This document shows positions 44,564 to 54,665 of a stretch of 64,000 nt of DNA, in pieces; position 1 is the stretch's first letter; every line of letters begins with the position of its first letter. A program made the position numbers and the translations under genes. Source of the stretch: Tepidamorphus gemmatus (lineage in GTDB: Bacteria; Pseudomonadota; Alphaproteobacteria; Rhizobiales; Tepidamorphaceae); assembly GCF_004346195.1 (NCBI RefSeq), contig NZ_SMAK01000008.1, positions 62,001-126,000 of the forward strand, given 5' to 3'. Below the pieces are notes generated by a model. The model was not told the DNA's origin and did no database searches. It saw only the letters and a program-made list of their open reading frames with translations.

Positions 44564-45814
44564 TCAATGCGGCCGCACGAAGTGCGCAGCGTTGCGGCCG
44601 GTCGCTGCCTTTGCCTTGGCGAGTTCCTCGCGCGCGATCACCATCAGGTGCACCTCGTCCGGCCCGTCGATGTAGCGCAACGCCCGGCCCCAGCTCCACA
44701 GGTAGCTGAGCGGGGTGTCGGGCGTGATGCCGGCGGCGCCGAACACCTGCATCGCCCGGTCGACGACATTGGTCTGCAGACGGGCGGCCACGACCTTGAT
44801 CGCCGACACGTCGACACGTGCGGCCTTGGTGCCCTCGCGGTCCATCTTCCAGGCGGTGCGCAGCACCAGCAGCCGCGCCTGGTCGATCTCGAAGCGGGAC
44901 TGGGCGATCCAGTCCTGGATGTTGGACCGTTCGGCCAGCGTCTTTCCGAAGGTCGAGCGCTGCAGCGCCCGGTCGCACATCAACTCCAGCGCCAGCTCGC
45001 ACTGGCCGATGGTGCGCATGCAGTGGTGGATTCGCCCGGGGCCGAGCCGTTCCTGGGCGAGCAGGAACCCATCGCCCTCCTTGCCGAGGAGGTTCTCCAC
45101 CGGCACACGGACATTGCGATAGACCACCTCACAATGTCCCTCTGGCGCGTGGTGATGCATGATCGGCACATCGCGCACCACTTCGACGCCGGGCGCGTCC
45201 AGCGGCACGATGACGAAGGAATGCCTGCGGTGGCGGGGGGCGTCGGGACTTGGGTCCGAAACGCCGAACAGCAGGCAGATCTTCGCGTTGGGATGCCTGG
45301 CCCCGGTCGAGAACCACTTGCGCCCGTTGATGACGTAGTGATCACCGTCGCGGCGGATGGTGGTGGTCAGATTGGTCAGATCCGAGGACGCGGTGTCCGG
45401 CTCGGTCAGGCCGACGACCGAGCGGATTTCGCCGCGCAGCAGCGGATCGAGCCACTTCTGCTTCTGCTCCGGCGTGGCGAAGCGCTTCAGGATCTCCATG
45501 TTGCCGGTGTCCGGCGCCGAACAGTTGAACACCTCCGACGACCACGGCACCCGGCCCATGATCTCGGCAAGCGGGGCGTATTCGAGATTTGACAGACGCG
45601 TGCCGGGATCGGTCTCCTCGAGATCCGGCAGGAACAGGTTCCACAGGCCCTCCGCATAGGCCTTCGCCTTCAGCGGTTCCAGGATCGCCAGCGGATATTC
45701 GCCACGCGCAGCCGTCTCGTGAAACGCCTGGTTGGCGGGCAGGACGTGCGTGCGCATGAAGCCGTCCAGCCGGTCGATCATCTCGCGCGTCCTGGGGCTG
45801 TAGTCGAAGTCCAT
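44564..45814 (-). CDS. Acyl-CoA dehydrogenase (ACAD10/11-like)
   Basis: 416 aa flavoprotein: helical N-domain, beta-domain with VVGLTEPDTASSDLTNL and KWFSTGARHPNAKI, C-domain with RTIGQCELALELMCDRALQRSTFGK and AMQVFGAAGITPDTPLSYLWSWGRALRYIDGPDEVH. The following phosphotransferase gene and its close packing match the ACAD10/11 pair, which in animals and bacteria degrades 4-hydroxy acids through phosphorylated intermediates. A hydroxy-acid substrate is therefore possible (inference). Confidence 0.92.
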   Translation of the reverse strand: MDFDYSPRTREMIDRLDGFMRTHVLPANQAFHETAARGEYPLAILEPLKAKAYAEGLWNLFLPDLEETDPGTRLSNLEYAPLAEIMGRVPWSSEVFNCSAPDTGNMEILKRFATPEQKQKWLDPLLRGEIRSVVGLTEPDTASSDLTNLTTTIRRDGDHYVINGRKWFSTGARHPNAKICLLFGVSDPSPDAPRHRRHSFVIVPLDAPGVEVVRDVPIMHHHAPEGHCEVVYRNVRVPVENLLGKEGDGFLLAQERLGPGRIHHCMRTIGQCELALELMCDRALQRSTFGKTLAERSNIQDWIAQSRFEIDQARLLVLRTAWKMDREGTKAARVDVSAIKVVAARLQTNVVDRAMQVFGAAGITPDTPLSYLWSWGRALRYIDGPDEVHLMVIAREELAKAKAATGRNAAHFVRPH

Positions 45815-45830
45815 GGCCGTTGTCTCCGGT

Positions 45831-46856
45831 TCAGATCCCGTCGCGCGACAGGATGCCGATTGCCCGCGCCGCGCAGGCTGCCGACAGCCGGCCGACGCGC
45901 ATCGCATCGGGGCTCGCCGCGATGCCGGACCGGTGGCGCGCGGCGATGCCCTCGAAGATCACCGCGAAGCGGAACAGTGCGAAGGCGCGGTGGAACGCCG
46001 TGACCGGCGCCTCGAAGCCGCCGGCGGCCCGATAGTCGTCGAAGAACGCCTCGCGCTCGGGCAGCCCCATGGCCGCGTGATCGAGGCCGGCAATGCCGCC
46101 GAGCTCGTCCGGCGCGAAATCCCAGAACGTGCCGAGATGGGCGACGTCGGCGAGCGGATGGCCGAGCGTCGACAGCTCCCAGTCGAGGACGCCGGCGATC
46201 TCCGCGGTATCGGGGGCGAACATGATGTTGCCGATGCGGAAATCACCGTGGACGATGCTCGTGTGCTCGTCCGGCGGAATGTTGGCGGCGAGCCACGCGC
46301 TCAGGGCCTCGATGTTGGCGTCCTCGCGTGTCTGGGACAGCTGCCATTGCCTGGTCCAGCGCGCGACCTGGCGCGCGAAATAGCCGCCGGTGCGTCCGAA
46401 GTCGCCGAGACCGATGGCCTGCCAGTCGGTCGTATGCAGCCGGGCTAGCGTGCGGGCGGTGGTGCGCCACATGGCGCGACGATCGGCGGCAGAGAGGCCG
46501 GGCAGGGCGCTGTCATGGAACACCCGGCCCTCGAGCCGTTCCATCAGATAGAACGGTGTGCCGATCGGCTCGGGGTCCTGTTCGAGAAGGATCATCTCGG
46601 GCACCGGAAACCCGGTCGGCCTGAGCGCTGCCATGATCCGGTATTCCCGATCGACCGCATGGGCGGACGGCAGGGTGTCCCCCGACGGCGGCTTGCGCAG
46701 CACCATCCGGCGGCCGCCGTGTTCGACGAAGTAGGTCGGATTCGACTGGCCCCCCGCGATGCGGCAGACCGCGATCTCGCCGCCGCCGAGGCGTGCGGCG
46801 AGGCGCTGCGGATCGAAGTCGATCGTGTGCCCGACCTTGTCCCGATAGCGGCTCAT
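45831..46856 (-). CDS. Aminoglycoside-phosphotransferase-fold kinase (ACAD10/11 kinase-like)
   Basis: 341 aa. Kinase motifs: IAGGQSNPTYFVEHGGRRMVLRKPP (nucleotide Lys in VLRKPP), VHGDFRIGNIMF with the catalytic Asp, and VLDWELSTLGHPLADVAHL with the metal Asp. In ACAD10/11 proteins this domain phosphorylates a 4-hydroxyacyl-CoA and the dehydrogenase partner then completes isomerisation; here both are separate adjacent genes. Start ATG 46856 overlaps the GntR stop by four bases. Confidence 0.88.
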   Translation of the reverse strand: MSRYRDKVGHTIDFDPQRLAARLGGGEIAVCRIAGGQSNPTYFVEHGGRRMVLRKPPSGDTLPSAHAVDREYRIMAALRPTGFPVPEMILLEQDPEPIGTPFYLMERLEGRVFHDSALPGLSAADRRAMWRTTARTLARLHTTDWQAIGLGDFGRTGGYFARQVARWTRQWQLSQTREDANIEALSAWLAANIPPDEHTSIVHGDFRIGNIMFAPDTAEIAGVLDWELSTLGHPLADVAHLGTFWDFAPDELGGIAGLDHAAMGLPEREAFFDDYRAAGGFEAPVTAFHRAFALFRFAVIFEGIAARHRSGIAASPDAMRVGRLSAACAARAIGILSRDGI

Positions 46857-47635
46857 TGCTCGACCTGCCTCTGCGCGAGCGGCATGATCGGCGCATCGAG
46901 CGGCAGCTTCGCCAGCTCGAAGCCCCGCCGGAAATCCTCCAGATGCCGACGCATCCAGTCGCGCGCGGTGTCGGGATCGCCGGCCCGGATGGCGTCGATC
47001 ACCTTCTGATGCGCGACGATCTGGCGGTGCGGCGCCTGCGGCAGGTGTGGAACAAGCACCTCCAGACCGGAGAACAGCAGCACGGCAATCGGCTCGCGCG
47101 CCAGCGTCAGCGCCCGGTTGCCGGTGCAGTCGGCGACCAGGGTATGGAAGGCGGTGTCGAGTTCGACCGGGCTGGCGCCGGCGTCGACGACCGCGATCAT
47201 CCGCTGCTGGTTCTCCAGAAGTGCGGCGATGTTTGCCTCCGACGCCGCGCGTGCGGCGAGCTCGGCTGCGAGCGGCTCGGTGGCGATGGCGACGTTCCAC
47301 AGTTCCAGGAAGGTGATTTCCATCAGCCTGAGCGCACGGGTGTGACGCGAGGCCAGATCCTTGGCGCGCGGCAGACTGACCTCCAGTCTGCGCGGCGAGA
47401 CGCGGCGTACCAGCCCCTCGCTCTCGAGCCGGCGGATACCCTCCCGCACGGTCGAACGGTTCACGCCGAACATGGCTGCCATCTCGACCTCGCCGGGCAG
47501 CTGGTCGCCCGGTCGCAGCGTCCCGTCGAGGATCTGGGCCTCCAGCTCGGCCGAGACCTGTCGATAGGCGTGCTCTACATGCAGTTGCTTGCGCCTGAGC
47601 GCCACCGCCGCAGTCCTCCCTGGCATCGCGGCCAT
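46853..47635 (-). CDS. GntR/FadR-type regulator 1
   Basis: 260 aa: winged helix-turn-helix at about 20-90, with FGVNRSTVREGIRRLE (56-71) as recognition helix, then an FCD ligand domain with the metal His residues in ELDTAFHTLVADCTGN and HQKVIDAIRAGD. First gene of the operon leading into kinase, dehydrogenase, ligase and TRAP genes. Paralogue of the regulator at 55513: the recognition helix is nearly identical. A strong inverted repeat lies 37 bases upstream. Start ATG 47635; an ATG three codons later is possible. Confidence 0.92.
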   Translation of the reverse strand: MAAMPGRTAAVALRRKQLHVEHAYRQVSAELEAQILDGTLRPGDQLPGEVEMAAMFGVNRSTVREGIRRLESEGLVRRVSPRRLEVSLPRAKDLASRHTRALRLMEITFLELWNVAIATEPLAAELAARAASEANIAALLENQQRMIAVVDAGASPVELDTAFHTLVADCTGNRALTLAREPIAVLLFSGLEVLVPHLPQAPHRQIVAHQKVIDAIRAGDPDTARDWMRRHLEDFRRGFELAKLPLDAPIMPLAQRQVEQ

Positions 47636-47671
47636 CGTCGCCGCTCGCGCCGCACGGCCGTCGAGTGGCCA

Positions 47672-47698
47672 TTTAGTGTCGGTTTGTCGGACACTAAA
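47672..47698. promoter_or_regulatory. Operator upstream of GntR 1
   Basis: TTTAGTGTC and GACACTAAA, perfect 9-base inverted repeat with a 9-base spacer. Bases 47683-47695 read TTTGTCGGACACT, agreeing at 11 of 13 positions with the operators of GntR 2. Located where the promoter of the leftward operon must be. Confidence 0.75.
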
Positions 47699-47890
47699 GG
47701 GTATCGTATCTGCGCTGTCAATGGCGCGGTGTTGGCCATGCGGCGGCGCCGGGAGCCGACCGCCCGAGAAGGCATGAGAAGGGAAGGATCGTCCGCGCCG
47801 AACGGTGAAGCGGGCGCGCGTGGCAGGCGAGCCGACCTTCGGCCGTGCGGCCGTCGGTCGGACCGGACTTGGGCCGGACTCAGGCCGGCG

Positions 47891-48844
47891 TCAGGCGGGG
47901 GCCTTTTGCGCGAAGGGGTCGTGCGCTGCTGCGGCCATGGCCGCCCGGTATTCTCCGATCAGCCGGTGGCACAGCTCGGCTGCCGCCGGAACGTCGTGGA
48001 TCGTGCCGACCCCCTGGCCAGCCGACCAGAAGTCGCGCCAGGCCTTCGCCTCGTTGTGCATGTCAAGCGCGCCGTGGCTGGGAATGTTGTCGGGATCGAG
48101 GCCGGCGGCAACGAGGCTCGGGCGCATGAAGTTGGCGTGCACGCCGGAGATGTTCGGGGTGTAGACGATGTCCGCTGCCGTGCAGTCGACGATCATCTGC
48201 TTGAAACCCTCGGGAGCAAGCGATTCCCGCGTGGCGATGAAGCGTGTGCCGAGATAGGCGAGGTCGGCGCCCATCATCCGGGCCGCGGCGATCTGCGCGC
48301 CGTTGCTCATCGCGCCGGACAGGATGATCGTTCCGGAGAAGAAGGACGCGATCTCGCCGATCAGCGCGAAGGGGCTCAGCGTGCCCGCATGCCCTCCTGC
48401 ACCGGCGCTGACCGCGATGATGCCATCGACGCCCGCTTCCGCTGCCTTCTCGGCGTGTCGGCGGTTGATGACATCGTGGAACACCAGTCCGCCATAGGAA
48501 TGCACCGCGTCAACCACGTCGCGCACCGCGCCGAGAGAGGTGATGATCAATGGCACCTTCTCGGCGACCGCGATCTCGAGATCGGCGGCGAGCCGTGGAT
48601 TGGTTCGGTGAACGACCAGGTTGACCCCGTAGGGCGCGGCGTCTGGCGTGTCGGCGAGCCTCGCGCGGATCTCGTCGAGCCAGCTGCGGAAGCCGTCGCT
48701 GGTGCGCTGATTGAGCGCGGGAAAGGTCCCCAGCACGCCGGCCCGGCACGTCTCGACCACCAGATCCGGGCCGGAGACGAGGAACATCGGCGCGGCGATT
48801 GCGGGCAGGCGCAGCCGGTTTGCCAGGGTCGCAGGCAGGGCCAT
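47891..48844 (-). CDS. Nitronate monooxygenase family protein (FMN TIM barrel)
   Basis: 317 aa. IAAPMFLVSGPDL near the start, GVDGIIAVSAGAGGHAG for phosphate/FMN binding and ILSGAMSNGAQIAAARMMGADLAYLGTRF are hallmarks of the 2-nitropropane dioxygenase family. Many members are FMN-dependent oxidoreductases or enoyl reductases rather than nitroalkane enzymes, so the reaction is open. Start ATG 48844. Last gene of the GntR 2/Liv operon, 40 bases after the acyl-CoA synthetase. Confidence 0.88.
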   Translation of the reverse strand: MALPATLANRLRLPAIAAPMFLVSGPDLVVETCRAGVLGTFPALNQRTSDGFRSWLDEIRARLADTPDAAPYGVNLVVHRTNPRLAADLEIAVAEKVPLIITSLGAVRDVVDAVHSYGGLVFHDVINRRHAEKAAEAGVDGIIAVSAGAGGHAGTLSPFALIGEIASFFSGTIILSGAMSNGAQIAAARMMGADLAYLGTRFIATRESLAPEGFKQMIVDCTAADIVYTPNISGVHANFMRPSLVAAGLDPDNIPSHGALDMHNEAKAWRDFWSAGQGVGTIHDVPAAAELCHRLIGEYRAAMAAAAHDPFAQKAPA

Positions 48845-48884
48845 GGTCGGATTTCCTCTCGTCTCAAGCAGCCTTCGGGACAGC

Positions 48885-50699
48885 CTAGCGCGCCGGCGCG
48901 TAGAGCTCTTCGATCTCGGCCGCATACTTCTGGTGGATGTTCGCGCGCCGGACCTTCATCGTCGCCGTCACCTCGTCGTCGTCGTGATCGAGTTCCTTGG
49001 TGAGGAGGTGGAAGCGGCGGATGTTGGCGACCTTGGCGAGCTGTCCGTTCGCCGTCCGGATCTCGGCGTCGATGAGGTCACGGACAGCCGGGTTCTCGGC
49101 GAGATTCCGGAAGTTGGTATAGGCGATGCCATGCTCCTCCGCCCATTTGGCGACGGTCTCGAAGTCGATCTGGATCAGCGCCGAGACATATTTCCGGCCC
49201 TCGCCGATGACGATGCACTCCTTGATGTAGGGACTGCTCTTGACGGTGTTCTCGATCTCCGAAGGGCTCAGATTCTTGCCGCCGGCGGTGATCATGATGT
49301 CCTTCAGCCGGTCGACGATGCGGAACTCGCCGACCTCGTCCATCTCCACCACATCGCCGGTATGCAGCCAGCCCTCGCGCAGCGCCGCGGCCGTCGCCTC
49401 GGCGTTCTTGTAGTAGCCCGCGAATACCGTATCGCCCCTGAGCAACAGCTCGCCCTGGTCGCCGATTCGTGCCTCGACCCCCTTTACCGGTGAGCCGACC
49501 GAGCCGGGAACCAGGCGTTCGCGCGTCTGGCCGAGCGCAATGCCGCTCGACTCGGTCGCACCGTAGACCTCGATGAGCGGAATGCCGATGGTGCGGAAGA
49601 AGCGGACGATCTTTGGCGAGATCGGCGCCGCCCCGGTCATGGCGATGCGGGCCCGGCGCAGGCCGACATAATTCTGCAGCGCGCGGAAGACGAGAAGGTA
49701 GCACAGACCGAAGGTCAGCCGCTGGCCGATCGTCCGCTTCGCCCGCGGCGTCTCGGCGAACGGCTCGCAGACCCGGCACGCCCAGTCGAACAGGCCGCGC
49801 CGCCAGCCGCCGGCCTCCAGCATCCGGATGTAGATCGAGGAGTGCAGCTTCTCCCAGATGCGCGGCACGCCGAGGAACATGCTGGGCGCCACCTCGCGCA
49901 GGTCCTCCTGCACGGTGCTGATCGACTCCCCGAAGGCGATCTGCGAGCCGAGATAGATCGGCCCCATCGTTGTCGTCATCTGCTCCGCGACATGGCAGAG
50001 CGGCAGGTAGGACAGATGCGTCGTCGCGGCATCGAGGCCGAGCCGGTCGGCGAAGGCGATCGCCTGGGCGCGGATGTTGCCGTAGCTCAGCATCGCCCCC
50101 TTCGGCTTTCCGGTGGAGCCGGAGGTGTAGATCATCAGCGCGATGTCGGCGAGCGTCTGGGCGGCGAGGCGCTCCTCCGCAAGGCCCGGATGCTCGCGCC
50201 GGTGTGCGCGGCCGAGCTCCTCCAGCCCCTGATAGGAAATCACCAGATCGGCCGGGTATTTGCGCAGGCCCTTGGTTTCGATCACGACGATGCGTCTGAG
50301 CTTCGGCAGCCGCTCGCGCACCTCGATCACCTTGTCGAGCTGCTCCTGGTCCTCGCAGACGACGATCTCGCTGTCGGAATGTTCAAGCACATAGGCGACC
50401 TCGTTGGCCGGGCTGGTCGGATAGACGCCGATCGTCACCGCCCCGACGATGCCGGCGCCGAGCTGCGCCAGCACCCATTCGACGCGGTTCTCGGAAAGCA
50501 CCGCCACATGGCCCTTCGGCCCCAGACCGAGCGCGACGAAGCCGTGCCCGCTATCGCAGGCCCGCTCGTAGTAGTCGCGCCAGCTGACCGGGTTCCAGAT
50601 GCCGAAATCCTTCTGCAGGATCGCGATCCGTCCCGGCGTTGCGCGCGCGTGCTGGCGCAGCATCTGCGGCAGGGTCAGCTCGGGGAAGTGGTGCGCCAT
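48885..50699 (-). CDS. Long-chain-type acyl-CoA synthetase (AMP-forming)
   Basis: 604 aa. LMIYTSGSTGKPKGAML, YLPLCHVAEQM, EVYGATESSGIALGQ and WLHTGDVVEMDEVGEFRIVDRLKDIMITAGGKNLSPSEIE are ANL motifs, and the overall length and LHSSIYIRMLEAGGWRRGLF insert match the FadD15/ACSL-like group. In Liv-type operons such ligases often activate phenylacetate-like, branched or dicarboxylic acids. Start: ATG 50699 with GAGGG spaced seven bases; a GTG at 50714 overlapping the livF stop is possible but lacks a ribosome site. Confidence 0.93.
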   Translation of the reverse strand: MAHHFPELTLPQMLRQHARATPGRIAILQKDFGIWNPVSWRDYYERACDSGHGFVALGLGPKGHVAVLSENRVEWVLAQLGAGIVGAVTIGVYPTSPANEVAYVLEHSDSEIVVCEDQEQLDKVIEVRERLPKLRRIVVIETKGLRKYPADLVISYQGLEELGRAHRREHPGLAEERLAAQTLADIALMIYTSGSTGKPKGAMLSYGNIRAQAIAFADRLGLDAATTHLSYLPLCHVAEQMTTTMGPIYLGSQIAFGESISTVQEDLREVAPSMFLGVPRIWEKLHSSIYIRMLEAGGWRRGLFDWACRVCEPFAETPRAKRTIGQRLTFGLCYLLVFRALQNYVGLRRARIAMTGAAPISPKIVRFFRTIGIPLIEVYGATESSGIALGQTRERLVPGSVGSPVKGVEARIGDQGELLLRGDTVFAGYYKNAEATAAALREGWLHTGDVVEMDEVGEFRIVDRLKDIMITAGGKNLSPSEIENTVKSSPYIKECIVIGEGRKYVSALIQIDFETVAKWAEEHGIAYTNFRNLAENPAVRDLIDAEIRTANGQLAKVANIRRFHLLTKELDHDDDEVTATMKVRRANIHQKYAAEIEELYAPAR

Positions 50700-50710
50700 A
50701 ATCGCGTCCC

Positions 50711-51520
<810 letters not shown>

Positions 51521-51524
51521 CGCG

Positions 51525-52706
51525 TCATTCCTTGAGATTGATCCAGTCGGACGCCGGCACCATCTGCTTGGCGGTTGCGTCGTAGCGATAGATGCGGCCG
51601 ACCGGGATCGAGTTGCCGGGGATCGAGATCGGCGTGCCGATGATGCCGCCGGTATCGAAATTCTCGATCGAGTTCAGCGCCGCCTTGAGGTTCGGCCCGT
51701 TCAGCTCCTTGCCGGCCTCGAGCGTCCGCTTCGCCGCCTCGGTGAACAGCATCGCGGTAAGGAAGCCCTGGATGTAGGGCGTCGGCTGGTACTCTGGACG
51801 CATCTCGCGGATCTTCGCCAGCATCGGCGCGTCGGCGGCATCGTCATAGTAGTACCGGTAGGGCATCACGCCCATGAAGCCGTCCGCCGCCTCGCCGACC
51901 TGTGCCCAGATCGAGGAGTCCATCGACCAGAACGTGCCCATGAACTTCGTCTCCAGGCCGAGCTGCTTGGCCTGCGTCATGAACTCAGGCAGTGGCGCCA
52001 GGATATAGCCGTGGAAGATCGTGTAATCGGGACGCGCCCGGCGCAGTTTCAGCACCTCGGTCGAGACGTCGACGGCGGTCGGCGGCGTGATGATCTCCTC
52101 GACGATCTCGAGCCCCAGCGCCTTGGCCTTCTCGCGGGTGGCCGGGATCGGATCGCGGCCGAACTCGGTGTCGGAATTGACCAGCACGATCTTCGCCCCC
52201 GGCTTCTCCTGGGCGATGTATTCGAGCAGGATCGCGATCATCTCCGAATAGTCCGGCCCCGCCATGAACTGGTTGGGGAAGGCATCGGGATTGTTGAGCT
52301 CGGTGGCAAACGAGGCACCCGCCATCAGGATCGTGCCCATCCGGTTGAGCTCGGGATTGATGGTCTTCGCAAAGCCCGTCGAGTCCCCGTAGTAGAGGTG
52401 GACGTCGTGCTGGCTGGTGATCTTGTTGAAGGCGGCGACCGAGGCGTCCACCTTGTAGCCGGTGTCCTCGAACTCGAGCCGCACCTTGCGGCCGTCGATG
52501 CCGCCGGCCTCGTTGAGGATCTTCAGATAGTCCTGGATTCCCGCCTCGATGCCGACCCCGGCGAAGGCGAAGACGCCGGTGAGCGGGATCGAGCCGCCGA
52601 TGACGATGTCGTCACTGGCCTGAACAGGCAGTGCCGCCGTCAGCAGTCCTGCCGCCGACATGGCGACCAGCGTTCGTCTCGTCAGTCCGGTTTTCAGGCC
52701 AAGCAT
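51525..52706 (-). CDS. Liv-type ABC transporter substrate-binding protein
   Basis: 393 aa, type I periplasmic-binding fold (IVIGGSIPLTGVFAFAGVGIEAGIQDYLKILNEAGGIDGRKV). The N-terminus has twin arginines in a Tat-like setting, LTRRTLVAMSAAGLLTAA, with cleavage near VQAS-DD (about 31). Start ATG 52706 with GGGAGGA. It sits between livM and livF. Relatives of this group bind aromatic or aliphatic acids; ligand unknown. Confidence 0.9.
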   Translation of the reverse strand: MLGLKTGLTRRTLVAMSAAGLLTAALPVQASDDIVIGGSIPLTGVFAFAGVGIEAGIQDYLKILNEAGGIDGRKVRLEFEDTGYKVDASVAAFNKITSQHDVHLYYGDSTGFAKTINPELNRMGTILMAGASFATELNNPDAFPNQFMAGPDYSEMIAILLEYIAQEKPGAKIVLVNSDTEFGRDPIPATREKAKALGLEIVEEIITPPTAVDVSTEVLKLRRARPDYTIFHGYILAPLPEFMTQAKQLGLETKFMGTFWSMDSSIWAQVGEAADGFMGVMPYRYYYDDAADAPMLAKIREMRPEYQPTPYIQGFLTAMLFTEAAKRTLEAGKELNGPNLKAALNSIENFDTGGIIGTPISIPGNSIPVGRIYRYDATAKQMVPASDWINLKE

Positions 52707-52741
52707 GGTGTTGTCCTCCCAGGTGCTTGCGGTTGGTCCGC

Positions 52742-53785
52742 TCACTTGCGGAACGGCCAGAGGTGGAAGAAGCGGCGTATGCGGTGGACGATCTCGGCGA
52801 GCCCCTTCGGCTCGAACAGCAGGAAGCCGATGATCAGCGCCCCGAAGACGATGGTGCGTACCGGCGACAGAAGCGTCGCCGCGTTCGGGATGACCGGGGC
52901 CAGCCAGTCCACCACGAAACGGAGCAGTTCCGGTACCATCGTCATGAAGACGGCGCCGAGGATGCCGCCAAGGATGGTACCCATCCCGCCGACGATGATC
53001 GCGGCCAGGAAGAAGATCGAATAGATGAACGGGAAGCTCTCCGGCGTGACGACGCGGAAGAAGTAGGCCCACATGCCGCCGGCGACGCCCGCATAGAAGG
53101 ACGACACGGCGAAGCTGGTCAGCTTGTAATGCAGCAGCGAGATGCCCAGCACCTCAGCCGAGATGTCGCGGTCGCGGATCGCGATGAAGGCGCGCCCGAC
53201 GCGCGTGCGGAACAGGTTGGCGGCGCCCAGCACCATCAGCGCTGTGATCGGCACGAATACCCAGTAGAGCTGGAAGTAGCTGGTCAAAGGCGTGCCCATG
53301 AACGAGGCCGGCGGCAGGCTGAGGCCGCTGTTGCCGTTGGTCATCTGCGTCCAGTTGACGAAGATGAAGTGCAGGATGAACGAGGCCCCGATCGTTGCGA
53401 TGGCGAGATAGAGTCCCTTGACCCGCAGGCTCGGCAGCCCGACGACGATGCCGACCAGCGCGGTGACCGCGCCCGCGGCGACGAGATTCAGCAGGAACGG
53501 CGTTCCCAGCCGGATCTCGAGGATCGCCACGGTATAGGCGCCGACGGCCATGAACGCGGCCTGGCCGAGGCTGACGAGGCCGGTATAGCCGGTCAGGATG
53601 TTGAGGCCGGTGGCGCTCGCGACGTTGATCGCAACGAAGCAGGCGAGATAGAGCCAGTAGTTGTCAAGGAAGAACGGCGCGGCCACGAGCGTCGCGGCGA
53701 GGATGCCCATCCAGACCCGTTGCGGGCGCGTGGTCAGCAGCGCCTCGTCGGCCCGGTAGCTGCGTTTGGCGGTCGCGATCTGCAT
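52742..53785 (-). CDS. livM: Liv-type ABC permease (LivM)
   Basis: 347 aa, about ten helices with LNILTGYTGLVSLGQAAFMAVGAY, the LivM hallmark, and FVAIRDRDISAEVLGISLLHYKLTSFAVSSFYAG as the ATPase-docking loop. Starts one base after livH ends, so the two permeases are translated together. Confidence 0.93.
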   Translation of the reverse strand: MQIATAKRSYRADEALLTTRPQRVWMGILAATLVAAPFFLDNYWLYLACFVAINVASATGLNILTGYTGLVSLGQAAFMAVGAYTVAILEIRLGTPFLLNLVAAGAVTALVGIVVGLPSLRVKGLYLAIATIGASFILHFIFVNWTQMTNGNSGLSLPPASFMGTPLTSYFQLYWVFVPITALMVLGAANLFRTRVGRAFIAIRDRDISAEVLGISLLHYKLTSFAVSSFYAGVAGGMWAYFFRVVTPESFPFIYSIFFLAAIIVGGMGTILGGILGAVFMTMVPELLRFVVDWLAPVIPNAATLLSPVRTIVFGALIIGFLLFEPKGLAEIVHRIRRFFHLWPFRK

Positions 53786-53786
53786 G

Positions 53787-54665
53787 TCACAGACGCTCGA
53801 TCTCGGCCGTGCCGAACAGTCCGTAGGGACGGATCAACAGGGTGACGATGAGAAGACCGAAGGTGGTGACGATCTTGTACTCGCCGCCGAGATAGGTGCC
53901 GGCCCAGGATTCGATCAGCCCGATCACCAGCCCGCCGACGAGCGCGCCCGCGACCGAATCCAGTCCGCCGACGATGACGACGACCAGCGCCGACAGGCCG
54001 AAGACGCCCATGGTCGGCGAGATGCCGCCGATCTGGCCGAGCAGGATACCGGCGCCCGCGGCCGCCGCGCAACCGATGATCCAGGCGAGCGAGAACACGC
54101 CCGGCACGTTGATGCCGCAGGAATAGGCCGCCGCCTGGTCGGTCGCGGTGGCGCGCAGCGCGACGCCGCCGCGCCAGTAGCGAAACAGCAGCACGAAGAG
54201 GAGGATCACCGCCGCGGCAATCGCGAAGGCGATGGCGATCTTGCGCGATATGTAGGCCTCGCCGATGAAGATCGGCGCGTTGCCCATGACGGCGGGCAGG
54301 GCGCGCGGGTCCGTACCCCAGACGAGTTCGACGAAACCGACGATGACCGAACCGAGGCCGATCGTGACCATGAACACCGCGATCGGGCTCTCGCCCAGCA
54401 TCGGGCGGATCATGCCGCGCTCGACCACGGCGCCGAGCAGCCCGCCGCCGGCGATCGCGAGAGGGATGGCGACCCAGGCCGACAGGCCGAGCCCCGCCGC
54501 GAAGGCGAAGAACAGGTAGCCGCCAAGCATCAGCACCTCGCCGACCGCCAGATTGATGACCCGCGTTGCCTTGTAGATCAGCACGAAGGCGATCGCCGTC
54601 AGCGACAGGAGCGCACCCGAGCCAAGCCCGGCGAGCGACACCTCGATGAAGAACAGCCAGTCCAT
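53787..54665 (-). CDS. livH: Liv-type ABC permease (LivH)
   Basis: 292 aa. Eight helices, with LIYKATRVINLAVGEVLMLGGY at the N-terminus and RATATDQAAAYSCGINV as docking loop, plus VVVIVGGLDSVAGALVGGLVIG near the end. Start ATG 54665 shares one base with the livG stop (TGATG), a tight coupling. The longer upstream frame is inside livG. Confidence 0.93.
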   Translation of the reverse strand: MDWLFFIEVSLAGLGSGALLSLTAIAFVLIYKATRVINLAVGEVLMLGGYLFFAFAAGLGLSAWVAIPLAIAGGGLLGAVVERGMIRPMLGESPIAVFMVTIGLGSVIVGFVELVWGTDPRALPAVMGNAPIFIGEAYISRKIAIAFAIAAAVILLFVLLFRYWRGGVALRATATDQAAAYSCGINVPGVFSLAWIIGCAAAAGAGILLGQIGGISPTMGVFGLSALVVVIVGGLDSVAGALVGGLVIGLIESWAGTYLGGEYKIVTTFGLLIVTLLIRPYGLFGTAEIERL

